This document shows, one piece after another, positions 25,000-33,677 of a DNA stretch of 64,000 nucleotides. The position numbers were made by a program, and so were the translations under genes. Each line of letters starts with the position of its first letter. Position 1 is the stretch's first letter. This DNA is from Candidatus Rhodoferax mariagerensis (GTDB lineage Bacteria > Pseudomonadota > Gammaproteobacteria > Burkholderiales > Burkholderiaceae_C): NCBI GenBank assembly GCA_016719055.1, contig JADKAW010000040.1, positions 111,166 to 175,165 on the forward strand, given 5' to 3'. The notes below the pieces were generated by a model. The model had not been told where the DNA came from. It searched no databases and was given only the letters and a program-made list of their open reading frames with translations.

Positions 25000-26238
25000 A
25001 TGAACCCGGACGCACAACTTTTATGGCGCGCGCCTCCCTGGGCTTTGGCGGTGCTGCTGGCCACGCTCGGCATGCTCGGGCCGTTTTCTATCGACACCTA
25101 TATTCCGGCGTTTTCAGGCATTGCCAACTCACTGGGCGCTACACCCTTGCAAATGCAACAAACGCTCTCGGCGTATCTGTTTGGCTTTGCCTTCATGAGT
25201 CTCTTTCACGGTGCCTTGTCTGACAGTGTGGGACGCAGGCCCGTGGTGTTGTGGGGGCTGGCCGCTTTTACGTTGGCATCCATGGGTTGCGCGCTGTCGC
25301 AAAGCATTGGGCAGCTGGTTTTTTTTCGGGCGGTGCAGGGGTTGACCACCGGTGCCGGCATTGTGGTGTCGCGCGCCGTGGTGCGCGACATGTTTGCGCC
25401 TGCGCAGGCGCAGCGGGTGATGAGTCAGATCACCATCTATTTTGGAGTGGCCCCGGCTGTGGCACCGATGATGGGCGGACTGCTTTTTGAACATCTGGGA
25501 TGGCACAGCGTGTTCTGGTTTTTAACGCTGGTGGGAGTGCTGCTGTGGGCGGCCAACTACCGTTTGTTACCCGAAACCCTGCATGTCACGCAACGCCAGC
25601 CCCTCAAGGTTAGCAATCTGATGCAGGGCTATTGGCAGTTGGGGCACGACCCACGCTTCATTTTGTTGTCGCTGGCCAGTGGTATTCCATTCAATGGCAT
25701 GTTTTTGTATGTGCTGTCAGCGCCAGTATTTTTGGGCGAACACCTGGCAATGGCACCGTCGCAGTTTTTTTGGTTTTTTGTGTTAACCATTGCGGGCATC
25801 ATGGGCGGTGCCTGGATCAGCGGTCGCATGGCCGGACGGGTGACACCCAAAAAACAAATCAGATACGGGTTTTTGATCATGATCAGCATCGCCACAGTCA
25901 ACCTGGTGGTTAATCTACTGTTCAAGGCACATGTATCCTGGGCCATGTTGCCAATCGCTGTGTTTGCATTTGGGTGGGCCATGATGGTGCCAGTGGTCAC
26001 GCTGCTGGTGCTTGATCTGCATCCGGACCGCCGTGGCATGGCTTCGAGTTTGCAGGCCTTTATTGCCTCGACAGCCAACGGTTTTGTTGCCGGCGCCATT
26101 TCACCCCTTGTCATGCACTCCACCGTAGGTTTGGCATTGGCATCCATCTCAATGCTGATGATCGGGCTGTTGGCTTGGGTGGGGCTGCACAAACGCTGGC
26201 CCGAGATTGGGCGGGTGATTGAGCACCCTGTGCTTTGA
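25000..26238 (+). CDS. Bcr/CflA-family multidrug efflux MFS transporter
   Basis: The 412-residue protein has twelve predicted helices. The family motifs are GPFSIDTYIPAF in helix 1, GALSDSVGRRPVVLWGL (motif A) and RAVVRDMFAPAQAQRVMSQI after helix 4. It belongs to the Bcr/CflA drug:proton antiporters of the inner membrane. It lies 18 bp downstream of the CopD-like gene on the same strand. The drug range cannot be predicted. Confidence 0.9.
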   Translation: MNPDAQLLWRAPPWALAVLLATLGMLGPFSIDTYIPAFSGIANSLGATPLQMQQTLSAYLFGFAFMSLFHGALSDSVGRRPVVLWGLAAFTLASMGCALSQSIGQLVFFRAVQGLTTGAGIVVSRAVVRDMFAPAQAQRVMSQITIYFGVAPAVAPMMGGLLFEHLGWHSVFWFLTLVGVLLWAANYRLLPETLHVTQRQPLKVSNLMQGYWQLGHDPRFILLSLASGIPFNGMFLYVLSAPVFLGEHLAMAPSQFFWFFVLTIAGIMGGAWISGRMAGRVTPKKQIRYGFLIMISIATVNLVVNLLFKAHVSWAMLPIAVFAFGWAMMVPVVTLLVLDLHPDRRGMASSLQAFIASTANGFVAGAISPLVMHSTVGLALASISMLMIGLLAWVGLHKRWPEIGRVIEHPVL

Positions 26239-26644
26239 GGGCTTGCCACTGGCGTTGATCGTGGCGCTCTTCCGCAGGAACCAGCGCCGTTTGTGCGTCA
26301 GGGTCCGAAAAGCGTTCCATGCGAGCCGCCGGGATAGTCCATAGCGATGCCCGGACTATTGATAGCCACGAATGACTCGGATCAGTTCGCCCAGCTTCAC
26401 GGGGTCTGATATGGTTGCAAATTGTTTGCCGTGGTGCGCTTCAGTGCGCCCTTGATGTCCGCGCTAACGTTGCGCTGTGCCCGGCCCGTGCCCGCTGCAT
26501 AGCGCCAGACTTGCCCAGCGCTTGTCAGCACAAGGTGTGCCACGAGCAGCGCACCGCGTTCTTCTACCGCCCGGACCCCCCCCCTGTGTCAGACTAGTTG
26601 CCGCCTCACCAAATACGCGGAAGCTCCATGCTGGAGCGCAACTT
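26239..26644. other. Degenerate stretch without a recognisable gene
   Basis: About 400 bases follow the efflux gene. Several short frames are open on both strands, but none resembles a known family to me. It lies at the edge of a block of gene and transposase fragments and is probably decayed DNA. Confidence 0.4.
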
Positions 26645-26770
26645 ATGACAAGAAATCGACACCCCCTTGAATTTCGGGAACAAGCCCTGAGCAAAGCCAG
26701 ACAACGCGGCGTACGCAGTGCCCTGGGGGAGTTGCTCGATGTGGACTTTGAGGGGCTCGCGCACATGACA
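26645..26770 (+). pseudogene. Transposase OrfA-like fragment
   Basis: The start MTRNRHPLEFREQALSKARQ then RG resembles the N-terminal HTH part of IS3/IS911-type OrfA proteins. After about 25 residues the match fades, and the sequence changes to an IS1634-type fragment. This is a small remnant only. Confidence 0.5.
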
Positions 26771-26771
26771 C

Positions 26772-27130
26772 ATGAGTTTGTACCGGGCATCGGACCGTTT
26801 GATGAAGTATCAGCAAGAACTCGAAGATCACATCTTTAGCCGAGTCACGGATTTGTTCGACTTGCCGCAGACGGTCAAGTTGTATGACTGGACCAACACC
26901 TATTTGGAGGGTCAAGGTGACGCCAACGTGAAAGCGCAGTTTGGCCGCTCCAAGGAAAAGCGCAGCGACTGTCTTTTGGTGACACTGGCACTGGTGCTCG
27001 ATGGCGGTGGCTTTGTGCGTCGCTCCAAGACGTTCGATGGCAATTTCAGCGCGGTGGAGGTGATGCTCAAGAGTTTGCGGGCTCAGCCCGGGGCGTTGGT
27101 GGTCATGGACGCCGGTATTGCCATGCAGGC
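26772..27130 (+). pseudogene. IS1634-family transposase fragment
   Basis: SLYRASDRLMKYQQELEDHI, LPQTVKLYDWTNTYLEGQ, RSKEKRSDCLLVTLALVLDG and GALVVMDAGIAM match the central DDE region of IS1634-type transposases. The usual MDRGIA is MDAGIA here. N- and C-terminal thirds are absent, and the frame runs on into unrelated sequence. No terminal repeats were seen. Confidence 0.8.
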
Positions 27131-27309
27131 CGAGGGTTCCCAGTCCAATTCTTCTGTCACGTCATGTTGTATTTGGCTGTCAGTTTTCATGGAGTCGCTT
27201 TCAAGGCGGTTAAGAAGGCCCCAGTGTCCGATCGCCAATTCGGTTGATCTGTGCGCTACCGCGCACAGCATTGGACCAGCCGCCAGATCGGCTGGTCTGG
27301 GCGGGTCAA

Positions 27310-27552
27310 CCTTGCCACTGCCACTGCGTGGTGGTGATCGCGCACGATCTGGATGTGATTGCCGCGGCCGATTGGGTGATTGACCTGGGGCCGGAAGGAG
27401 GGCATGCCGGTGGACGAGAGGTCGCTGCAGCCATGCCTGAGGTGCGTGTAGCGGTGGGTGCCCACACCGGGCAGGAGCTTGGCACCGTCCAGGCGCGCGG
27501 CGGCGACCACCCAAGCTTATTGAATGGGGTTGGGCTGGGTGGCGACCGCTGA
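27310..27552 (+). pseudogene. uvrA: Fragment of the C-terminus of UvrA (excinuclease ATPase)
   Basis: The frame contains CVVVIAHDLDVIAAADWVID then LGPEGGHAGG and later GAHTGQEL. This is the UvrA C-terminal ABC end, where the second nucleotide site is followed by the family tail. Only about 65 residues remain and there is no start. It is joined to transposase debris on its left and overlaps the lptM gene end on its right. A full uvrA is expected elsewhere in the genome, so this is likely a rearrangement scar or a copy left by recombination. Confidence 0.75.
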
Positions 27553-27699
27553 TGCTGGCGTTTGCGCTGGTTGCAACGGTAAAGTTGACCCAGAGGCTGC
27601 TGGCGTGACCGGCAAATACAGCGGACCCTGTTGGCCGCACGCCACCAAAGCCCCTAAGCAGACGGCCACGGCAGAGGTGCGCACTAGAATTTCAGGCAT
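27517..27699 (-). CDS. lptM: LptM-like small lipoprotein (LPS translocon maturation)
   Basis: The 60-residue protein begins MPEILVRTSAVAVCLGALVA and has the lipobox LVAC followed by GQQGPLYLP, the signature of LptM (YifL), then a Pro/Ala/Gln-rich tail. LptM sits in the outer membrane and assists disulphide maturation of LptD. The start may be 27699 or the in-frame ATG at 27708. It is divergent from cyaY, with only about 20 bases between. Confidence 0.85.
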   Translation of the reverse strand: MPEILVRTSAVAVCLGALVACGQQGPLYLPVTPAASGSTLPLQPAQTPASAVATQPNPIQ

Positions 27700-27720
27700 G
27701 AACAACATCAGGGAATTGTA

Positions 27721-28050
27721 ATGACGGACCCAGAATTCATGGACTTGGCCGAACGTGTGCTCAAAGCCGTCGAGGCAGCTTGTGACCGCATCAACGACAG
27801 TACTCAGGCCGATATCGACAACCAGCGCACCGGCGGCATGATCACGCTGATGTTTGGCAACCGCAGCCAGATCGTCATCAACCTGCAAAAACCCTTGCAC
27901 GAGATCTGGCTGGCTGCAAAATGCGGTGGCTTTCACTATCGTTTTGATGGCAAACAATGGACGGATACCAAGGGCCAGGGCGAGTTTTTTGCCTCATTGT
28001 CCCGTTATGCCAGCGATCAATCGGGTCTGGCGCTGACGTTTTCTGCGTGA
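27721..28050 (+). CDS. cyaY: Frataxin-like iron donor protein
   Basis: The 109-residue protein has the acidic first helix MTDPEFMDLAERVLKAVEAA and the beta-sheet signature LQKPLHEIWLAAKCGGFHYR, as in CyaY. It delivers iron to, or regulates, iron-sulphur cluster assembly in the cytoplasm. The ATG at 27721 fits the family length. Confidence 0.95.
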   Translation: MTDPEFMDLAERVLKAVEAACDRINDSTQADIDNQRTGGMITLMFGNRSQIVINLQKPLHEIWLAAKCGGFHYRFDGKQWTDTKGQGEFFASLSRYASDQSGLALTFSA

Positions 28051-28069
28051 CCTGGACGGGCTATTCAGC

Positions 28070-30463
28070 TTAGTTTTTGAACAAATCGAGAATTCTTCTC
28101 TTTTCTTCGGCCGCCGGCATCGGGATCACTTGAGTCTGAGTGGCCGTGGCGCTGTCGTTTAGTCCGAGCGAAGCAACGCCAGCTCCGGGCGCGTATTCGG
28201 CAAAGTACCACTCACCTCCAGCGTTCACCACGCCTTCAGGTACCGGGGGTTCCTCAATGGCCACATTTTTAAGCGCTTGCGCCATGAACTCAATCCACAC
28301 TGGCAGGCTCAGTCCTCCACCGGTTTCACGGTCGCCCAGTTTGCGCGGCGTGTCGTAGCCTATCCAGGTAACCGCTGTCAGCGTGGGTTGGTAACCCGCA
28401 AACCAGGCGTCCATGGCGTCATTGGTGGTGCCGGTTTTGCCGTAAAGGTCGGGGCGCTTCAATGTGCCTTGAGCACTGGCTGCGGTGCCGGAGCGGGTTA
28501 CTTCCTGTAACAGGCTGCTCATTAAAAAAGCATTGCGGGCATCAATGGCCCGCACCGAGTCATCCAGAACAGGTGCCTTGGTTTGTGTCAGCAGTTTGCC
28601 CTGCTGGTCGGTGATCTTTGTGATCAGCCAGGGGTTGACATGGTAACCACCGTTGGCAAAAACTGAGTAGGCGGTGGCCATCTGCATCGGGGTCACCGAA
28701 CCAGCACCCAATGCCATGGTCAGGTAGGGCGGGTGCTTGTCAGCGTCAAAGCCAAACCTTGCGACCCAGTCCTGTGCGTTTTGGGTGCCGACCGATTGAA
28801 GAATCCGGATCGAGATCATGTTTTTGGACTTGGCCAGACCCCGGCGCATCGACATCGGGCCTTCAAACTTGCCGTCATAGTTTTTGGGCTCCCAAGGTTG
28901 ACCGCCGGTGACGCCAGCATTGAAAAACAGCGGGCTGTCGTTGATGACAGTGGCGGGGGTTACGCCGTGCTCCAGCGCAGCCGAATATACAAAGGGCTTG
29001 AAACTGGACCCGGGCTGACGCCAGGCTTGTGTGACGTGATTGAACTTGTTTTTTTCAAAGTCAAAGCCGCCGACCAGCGCCTTGATCGCCCCGGTTCGCG
29101 GGTCCATCGCCACAAAAGCTCCTTCAACCTCGGGCAACTGAGTAATTTCCCAGGTCGATTTGGGCGTCAGCACCACCCGAATCACGGCACCCCGCCGAAT
29201 ACGAATATTGGCAGCCGCTTTGTCTGACAGGCCAGATTGCGCGGGTTTCAGGCCATCACCGGTGATTTCGATGGTTTCGCCGCTCTGGCGCACGGCGCGG
29301 ATTTTTTTGGCATCGGCTTCCAGCACGACGGCGGACATGACATCGCCGTTGTCCGGGTGTTCAATCAAGGCCTCATCAATCGCCTCGTCGGCTTGAGCGG
29401 GATCACCGGGCAGGATGATGAACTTTTCTGGCCCCCGATAGACCTGACGACGCTCGTAGTTCATGATGCCCCGGCGCAAGGCCTTGTAGGCAACCGCTTG
29501 TTCATTGGCCTGCAGGGTGGTGTGGACGTTGAGCCCGCGGGTGTAAGTCTCAGCACCATATTGTGCAAAGATCAGCTGGCGAACGGTTTCAGCGACAAAC
29601 TCGGCATGCACGCTGGTGTTATCCGAATTGGATTTAACCTTGAGTTTTTCGTTTTTGGCCTGATCGGCCTGCGCTTCGGTAATAAAGCCGTTTTCCAGCA
29701 TGCGTTCGATGATGTAAAGCTGACGGGATTGGGCGCGCTTGGGGTTGTTGATGGGGTTGTAGGCCGAGGGCGCCTTGGGCAATCCAGCAAGCATGGCGGC
29801 TTCGGCGATGGTGATGTCTTTGAGCGTCTTGCCAAAATAGGCTTCAGCCGCCGCTGCAAACCCGTAAGCACGGTTACCCAAAAAAATCTGATTCATGTAG
29901 ATTTCCAGAATCTGGTCTTTGGACAGCATGTGCTCTAGCTTGAAGGTCAGCAATATTTCGTAAATTTTGCGGGTATATGTTTTTTCGGTCGACAGGTACA
30001 CATTGCGCGCTACCTGCATCGTGATGGTCGACGCACCCTGACTTTTGAGGCGCCCTAGATTGGCCAGTGCGGCGCGGGCCAAGCCCTTGTAGTCCACGCC
30101 GCCATGTTCGTAAAATCGGGCGTCCTCGATGGCCAGTACAGCGTCCTTCATGACCTTTGGAATCGCGTGGACGGGTGTCAGATGGCGGCGTTCCTCGCCA
30201 AATTCACCAATCAGGGCACCGTCTGATGAAAATACTCTGAGCGGCAGCTTGGGACGGTAGTCTGACAGGTCTGAAATATCGGGCAAATTCGGGAACGCCA
30301 TTGACATGGCTATGGCCACCAGAAGCATGGCAGACAGCACGCCAGCCAACATCAAGCCGCTGCCCACCATCAGCAACTTCAGTATCCAACGAGCCACGCT
30401 TTGAGTCGGACGACTGGAAGTTTTTGTGGTTTTCTCAGAGTTTTGTGGTGATTTTTCGGACAT
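28070..30463 (-). CDS. mrcA: Penicillin-binding protein 1A (bifunctional transglycosylase/transpeptidase)
   Basis: The 797-residue protein has one N-terminal membrane helix, a GT51 domain (EDARFYEHGGVDYKGLARAA, QGASTITMQVARNVYLS) and an OB-like insert. The transpeptidase domain carries the active serine in PGSSFKPFVYS, the SKN triad (KSKNM) and GKTGTTNDAMDAWF. It polymerises and cross-links peptidoglycan in the periplasm. Ser/Thr-rich extra residues precede the helix. It is divergent from the pil operon, the usual arrangement beside pilM. Confidence 0.96.
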   Translation of the reverse strand: MSEKSPQNSEKTTKTSSRPTQSVARWILKLLMVGSGLMLAGVLSAMLLVAIAMSMAFPNLPDISDLSDYRPKLPLRVFSSDGALIGEFGEERRHLTPVHAIPKVMKDAVLAIEDARFYEHGGVDYKGLARAALANLGRLKSQGASTITMQVARNVYLSTEKTYTRKIYEILLTFKLEHMLSKDQILEIYMNQIFLGNRAYGFAAAAEAYFGKTLKDITIAEAAMLAGLPKAPSAYNPINNPKRAQSRQLYIIERMLENGFITEAQADQAKNEKLKVKSNSDNTSVHAEFVAETVRQLIFAQYGAETYTRGLNVHTTLQANEQAVAYKALRRGIMNYERRQVYRGPEKFIILPGDPAQADEAIDEALIEHPDNGDVMSAVVLEADAKKIRAVRQSGETIEITGDGLKPAQSGLSDKAAANIRIRRGAVIRVVLTPKSTWEITQLPEVEGAFVAMDPRTGAIKALVGGFDFEKNKFNHVTQAWRQPGSSFKPFVYSAALEHGVTPATVINDSPLFFNAGVTGGQPWEPKNYDGKFEGPMSMRRGLAKSKNMISIRILQSVGTQNAQDWVARFGFDADKHPPYLTMALGAGSVTPMQMATAYSVFANGGYHVNPWLITKITDQQGKLLTQTKAPVLDDSVRAIDARNAFLMSSLLQEVTRSGTAASAQGTLKRPDLYGKTGTTNDAMDAWFAGYQPTLTAVTWIGYDTPRKLGDRETGGGLSLPVWIEFMAQALKNVAIEEPPVPEGVVNAGGEWYFAEYAPGAGVASLGLNDSATATQTQVIPMPAAEEKRRILDLFKN

Positions 30464-30478
30464 AAAAATGCTGTTGAA

Positions 30479-30505
30479 CCGCTTTCATTATAAAAATGAG
30501 AGCGG
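30479..30505. repeat. Inverted repeat between mrcA and pilM
   Basis: CCGCTTTCATT and AATGAGAGCGG form an 11-bp inverted repeat with one mismatch around a 5-base A/T loop. It starts 16 bases upstream of the mrcA ATG and lies in the shared region before pilM. It could be an operator or a 5'-UTR hairpin for mrcA. No regulator can be named. Confidence 0.5.
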
Positions 30506-30726
30506 GCCTCATGAACAGGTTAGTATCCCACTGTCAGCAGTTGGCTGCGGTGATGTCTGGCAGTTGGCAATTCAGGAAAAGTCTGTCGATTTTGAAAACG
30601 TCTATATTTGGCAACGCTTACGGAGTGCAAATCATACAAAAGTCTTTGCGCGACAACACTCTTGCTGATAGCATTGAAGTGAATTCTCAAGAGTCACATC
30701 AATTATTTTGAAGATAGGGGTTCAAG

Positions 30727-31806
30727 TTGTTTTCTCTGGGGTCATTATTCAGCCGTCAACCCGCCTCGATGTTGGGTCTGGATATCAGTTCGTCTAGCGT
30801 CAAACTGGTTGAACTAGGACGTGACAAGGCTGGAAATCTGGTGCTGGAAAACTGCGCCATACTGCCCCTTGAGCGTGGCTGGATCACGGATGGCAACATC
30901 GAAAAATTTGACGAAGTTGCCGATGCGGTGCGTCGACTGCTTAAAAAAAGCGGTACCAAAACCAAAAATGTGGCCATGGCATTGCCACCATCAGCGGTAA
31001 TTACCAAAAAAATTGTTTTGCCAGGGGGCATGACTGATCAAGAGCTTGAACTGCAGGTCGAGACTGAAGCCAATCAGTACATTCCGTTTCCACTGGATGA
31101 AGTCAGTCTTGATTTTTGTATTTTGGGGCCTAGCGCCAATTCGGCGGGCGATGTTGAGGTGCTGATTGCAGCCTCTAGGCGTGAAAAAGTGCAAGACATT
31201 CAAGGCCTGGCCGAGGCCGCTGGGCTCAATCCGGTCATTATTGACGTGGAGTCTTACGCGTCGCGCCTGGCGACAAGTCGGCTGATAGCCAACACCCCCA
31301 ACCACGGCATGGGCAGTGTGGTGGCTCTGTTTGAAGTTGGTGCCATGACCACCAGCATGCAAGTGCTGCGAAATGACGACGTGCTCTATGACCGGGATCA
31401 GGCGTTTGGTGGTGCCCAACTGACGCAGATGATTGTTCGTCAGTATGGCTTTTCGCTGGAAGAAGCAGAAAGCAAAAAGCGCAGTGGCGAGTTGCCGGAC
31501 GACTATGCATCGCTGGTGCTGCAGCCATTTATCGACAGCCTGGTTCAGGAAATTGGCCGTGCCTTGCAGTTTTTCTTTACCAGTACCACCCACAACAAGG
31601 TGGACATGGTCATGCTGGCGGGCGGTTCCGCCGCGCTGCCTGGTCTGACGGCGGCAGTGACCCGGCAAACCTCATTTGCTTGCAGTGTGGCCAATCCGTT
31701 TGAGGGCATGGAGATGGCCGATGGCATCCGACTCAACAAAATGGCACGTGAGGCACCGTCTTACCTCACCTCATGCGGGTTGGCCTTGCGGAGATTTTTG
31801 CAGTGA
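30727..31806 (+). CDS. pilM: Type IV pilus assembly protein PilM
   Basis: The 359-residue actin-like protein has the N-terminal hook FSLGSLFSRQPASMLGLDIS that binds PilN, then ATPase-fold motifs SSSSVKLVEL and DMVMLAGGSAALPGL. The start is TTG at 30727, preceded by GATAGGGG; no ATG suits. PilM is the cytoplasmic ring component of the pilus alignment complex. It is first in pilMNOPQ; its TGA overlaps the pilN GTG. Confidence 0.95.
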   Translation: MFSLGSLFSRQPASMLGLDISSSSVKLVELGRDKAGNLVLENCAILPLERGWITDGNIEKFDEVADAVRRLLKKSGTKTKNVAMALPPSAVITKKIVLPGGMTDQELELQVETEANQYIPFPLDEVSLDFCILGPSANSAGDVEVLIAASRREKVQDIQGLAEAAGLNPVIIDVESYASRLATSRLIANTPNHGMGSVVALFEVGAMTTSMQVLRNDDVLYDRDQAFGGAQLTQMIVRQYGFSLEEAESKKRSGELPDDYASLVLQPFIDSLVQEIGRALQFFFTSTTHNKVDMVMLAGGSAALPGLTAAVTRQTSFACSVANPFEGMEMADGIRLNKMAREAPSYLTSCGLALRRFLQ

Positions 31807-32453
31807 TTTTGATTAATCTGCTCCCGCACCGGGAAATTGCGCGAAAAAAGCGCAAGGACATGTTCAATGTCAGCCTGGGTCTGGCTGCGTTGGTTGGCGT
31901 GTTGGTGGCAGCTCTGGTCTTTCTGTGGTTTCAGGCTCAAATTTCCGCGCAGCAAGACAAAAACCAGATGTTGCAAACTGAAATCACAAAATTTGACGCT
32001 CAGATCAAAGATATTGCAGGTCTAGAGGCCGAAATCGCAGCCTTGCGAGCGCGTCAGCAAGCAGTGGAGGATTTACAGTCTGACCGCAACATGCCAGTTT
32101 ATTTGTTGACTGAACTAGTGCGGCAGTTACCAGAAGGCGTCTATGTCAATAATATGCGGCAGGATGGACAAAACGTCAGCCTGCTGGGTGTCGCGCAGTC
32201 CAACGAGCGCGTCTCGGAATTGCTGCGCAACCTGAGCAGCAATTCACCTTGGCTGACAAAGCCAGAGCTGGTCGAAATTGTCTCAGCCAACGTCACACTG
32301 GCACCCAAGGATCAGCGACGGGTTGCCAATTTCAATATTCGGGTCAAGCTGGTCAGGGCCAGTGATGCAGAAAAAGCCAAAGCTGCTGCAGCGGCCGCCA
32401 GCGCCGCTGCGATCAAGGCCGCCGTGACCTCTTCGTCACCTCAGGCCAAATAA
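31803..32453 (+). CDS. pilN: Type IV pilus assembly protein PilN
   Basis: The 216-residue protein starts with the PilM-binding motif ILINLLPHREIARKKRKD, then one membrane helix (about residues 20-42), a coiled coil and a periplasmic ferredoxin-like domain. The tail is Ala/Lys rich. The start is GTG at 31803, overlapping the pilM stop. It pairs with PilO in the inner membrane. Confidence 0.95.
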   Translation: MILINLLPHREIARKKRKDMFNVSLGLAALVGVLVAALVFLWFQAQISAQQDKNQMLQTEITKFDAQIKDIAGLEAEIAALRARQQAVEDLQSDRNMPVYLLTELVRQLPEGVYVNNMRQDGQNVSLLGVAQSNERVSELLRNLSSNSPWLTKPELVEIVSANVTLAPKDQRRVANFNIRVKLVRASDAEKAKAAAAAASAAAIKAAVTSSSPQAK

Positions 32454-32461
32454 GGCGCGCT

Positions 32462-33133
32462 ATGGCAAAGTCTCCCAAAGTCAACGTCGATTTGAAAGCC
32501 TGGGCTGAAGGTGTTTCCACCCAGTTTCGCAGCCTTGACACCAAGGACCCGTCGAGTTGGCCTTTGCTGCCGCGGTTCGCCGTGTTTACGTTCATTGTGA
32601 CGGCGATTGTGGTGGCTTTGTGGTTTGCCTGGCTGACCGATAAACAGGATGAGCTGACCGCTGAGCAAGAAAAAGAAGTCAAGCTGCGTGATGAATACAA
32701 AGTCAAACTGGCCAAGGCGGTCAACCTGGAAGCGCTGAAAAAGCAGCGCGAGCAAGTGCAGCAGTACGTGACCCAGCTTGAGAAACAGTTGCCAAGCAAG
32801 TCCGAAATGGACGCCTTGCTGTCGGACATCAACCAAGCCGGTATTGGGCGCAGTCTGCAGTTTGACCTGTTCAGGCCTGGGCAGGTGCTGGTGAAAGACT
32901 ATTACGCAGAGTTGCCCATCGCAGTTCGGGTAACCGGTCGTTACCATGACATTGGTTCGTTCGCCGCCGACATCGCCAATCTGTCGCGCATCGTGACCAT
33001 CAATAACATGAGCATCGTGCCGGTCAAAGAGGGCGCCCTGACCATGGATGCCACTGCCAAAACATTCCGCTATCTGGATGGTGAAGAAGTTAACGCGCAG
33101 CGCCAGGCTGTTCAAGGGGCGAAGAAAAAATGA
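32462..33133 (+). CDS. pilO: Type IV pilus assembly protein PilO
   Basis: The 223-residue protein has a membrane helix at about residues 38-58 (FAVFTFIVTAIVVALWFAWL), a long coiled coil rich in Lys and Glu (about 60-115) and a globular domain containing YYAELPIAVRVTGRYHDIGS. It lies 8 bp after pilN and overlaps the pilP ATG. PilN/PilO link PilM to PilP. Confidence 0.95.
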   Translation: MAKSPKVNVDLKAWAEGVSTQFRSLDTKDPSSWPLLPRFAVFTFIVTAIVVALWFAWLTDKQDELTAEQEKEVKLRDEYKVKLAKAVNLEALKKQREQVQQYVTQLEKQLPSKSEMDALLSDINQAGIGRSLQFDLFRPGQVLVKDYYAELPIAVRVTGRYHDIGSFAADIANLSRIVTINNMSIVPVKEGALTMDATAKTFRYLDGEEVNAQRQAVQGAKKK

Positions 33134-33677
33134 GGATTCGTTTTGTCTCGAGCGTTTTGATCTCTTTGGTGTTGTTCGCATTGAGCGCCTGCGGAACCGC
33201 GCCCGAGGACGAATTGCGGCAGTGGATGGCTGATCAAAAAAGTCAAACTCATCCCAAGGTTGCTCCTCTGCCTGAACCCAAGCAGTTCAAACCCGAGACC
33301 TATAGCCAGTCGACTGAGGTGGAGCCTTTAGCAATCTGAAGCTGACGGTGGCCCTGAAAAAAGCGTCTTCTTTTGCGCCGGCTGGCGGCGCCTTGTTGGC
33401 ACCCGAACTGGCCCGTCGCAAAGAACCGCTGGAAGACTTTCCGCTGGACGCCATGGCCCTGGTTGGTAGCATGATTCGCCAGGGCAAACCGGTCGCATTG
33501 ATAACGGTAAACAAACTGCTTTACCAGGTTCACCCGGGTGAGCATTTGGGGCAAAACTACGGTCTGATTACAAAAATCACCGAGACTGAAGTGACGTTGC
33601 GAGAAATTATTCAGGATGCGGGCGGTGAATGGATTGAACGCACCGCGTCCTTGCAGTTGCAAGAGAGGTCAAAATGA
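33130..33677 (+). pseudogene. pilP: Pilus lipoprotein PilP with a one-base frameshift
   Basis: From ATG 33130 a lipoprotein signal (FALSACGTAPEDEL) is followed by the PilP linker. At CCTTTAGC (33325-33332) the frame runs to a stop at 33337-33339. One extra T there restores EPFSNLKLTVALKKASSF and the known C-terminal homology domain (DAMALVGSMIRQGKPVALI, HPGEHLGQNYGLITKITETE) down to the stop at 33677. The corrected length is 182 residues, normal for PilP. PilP couples PilNO to the PilQ secretin, so loss would abolish piliation. Since the downstream domain has no other damage, a sequencing error is likely. Confidence 0.88.

Noticed and set aside
26111..26320. Short minus-strand frame starting MERFSDPDAQ
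   Set aside because: Most of it is antisense to the efflux gene, and I could not tie it to a family.
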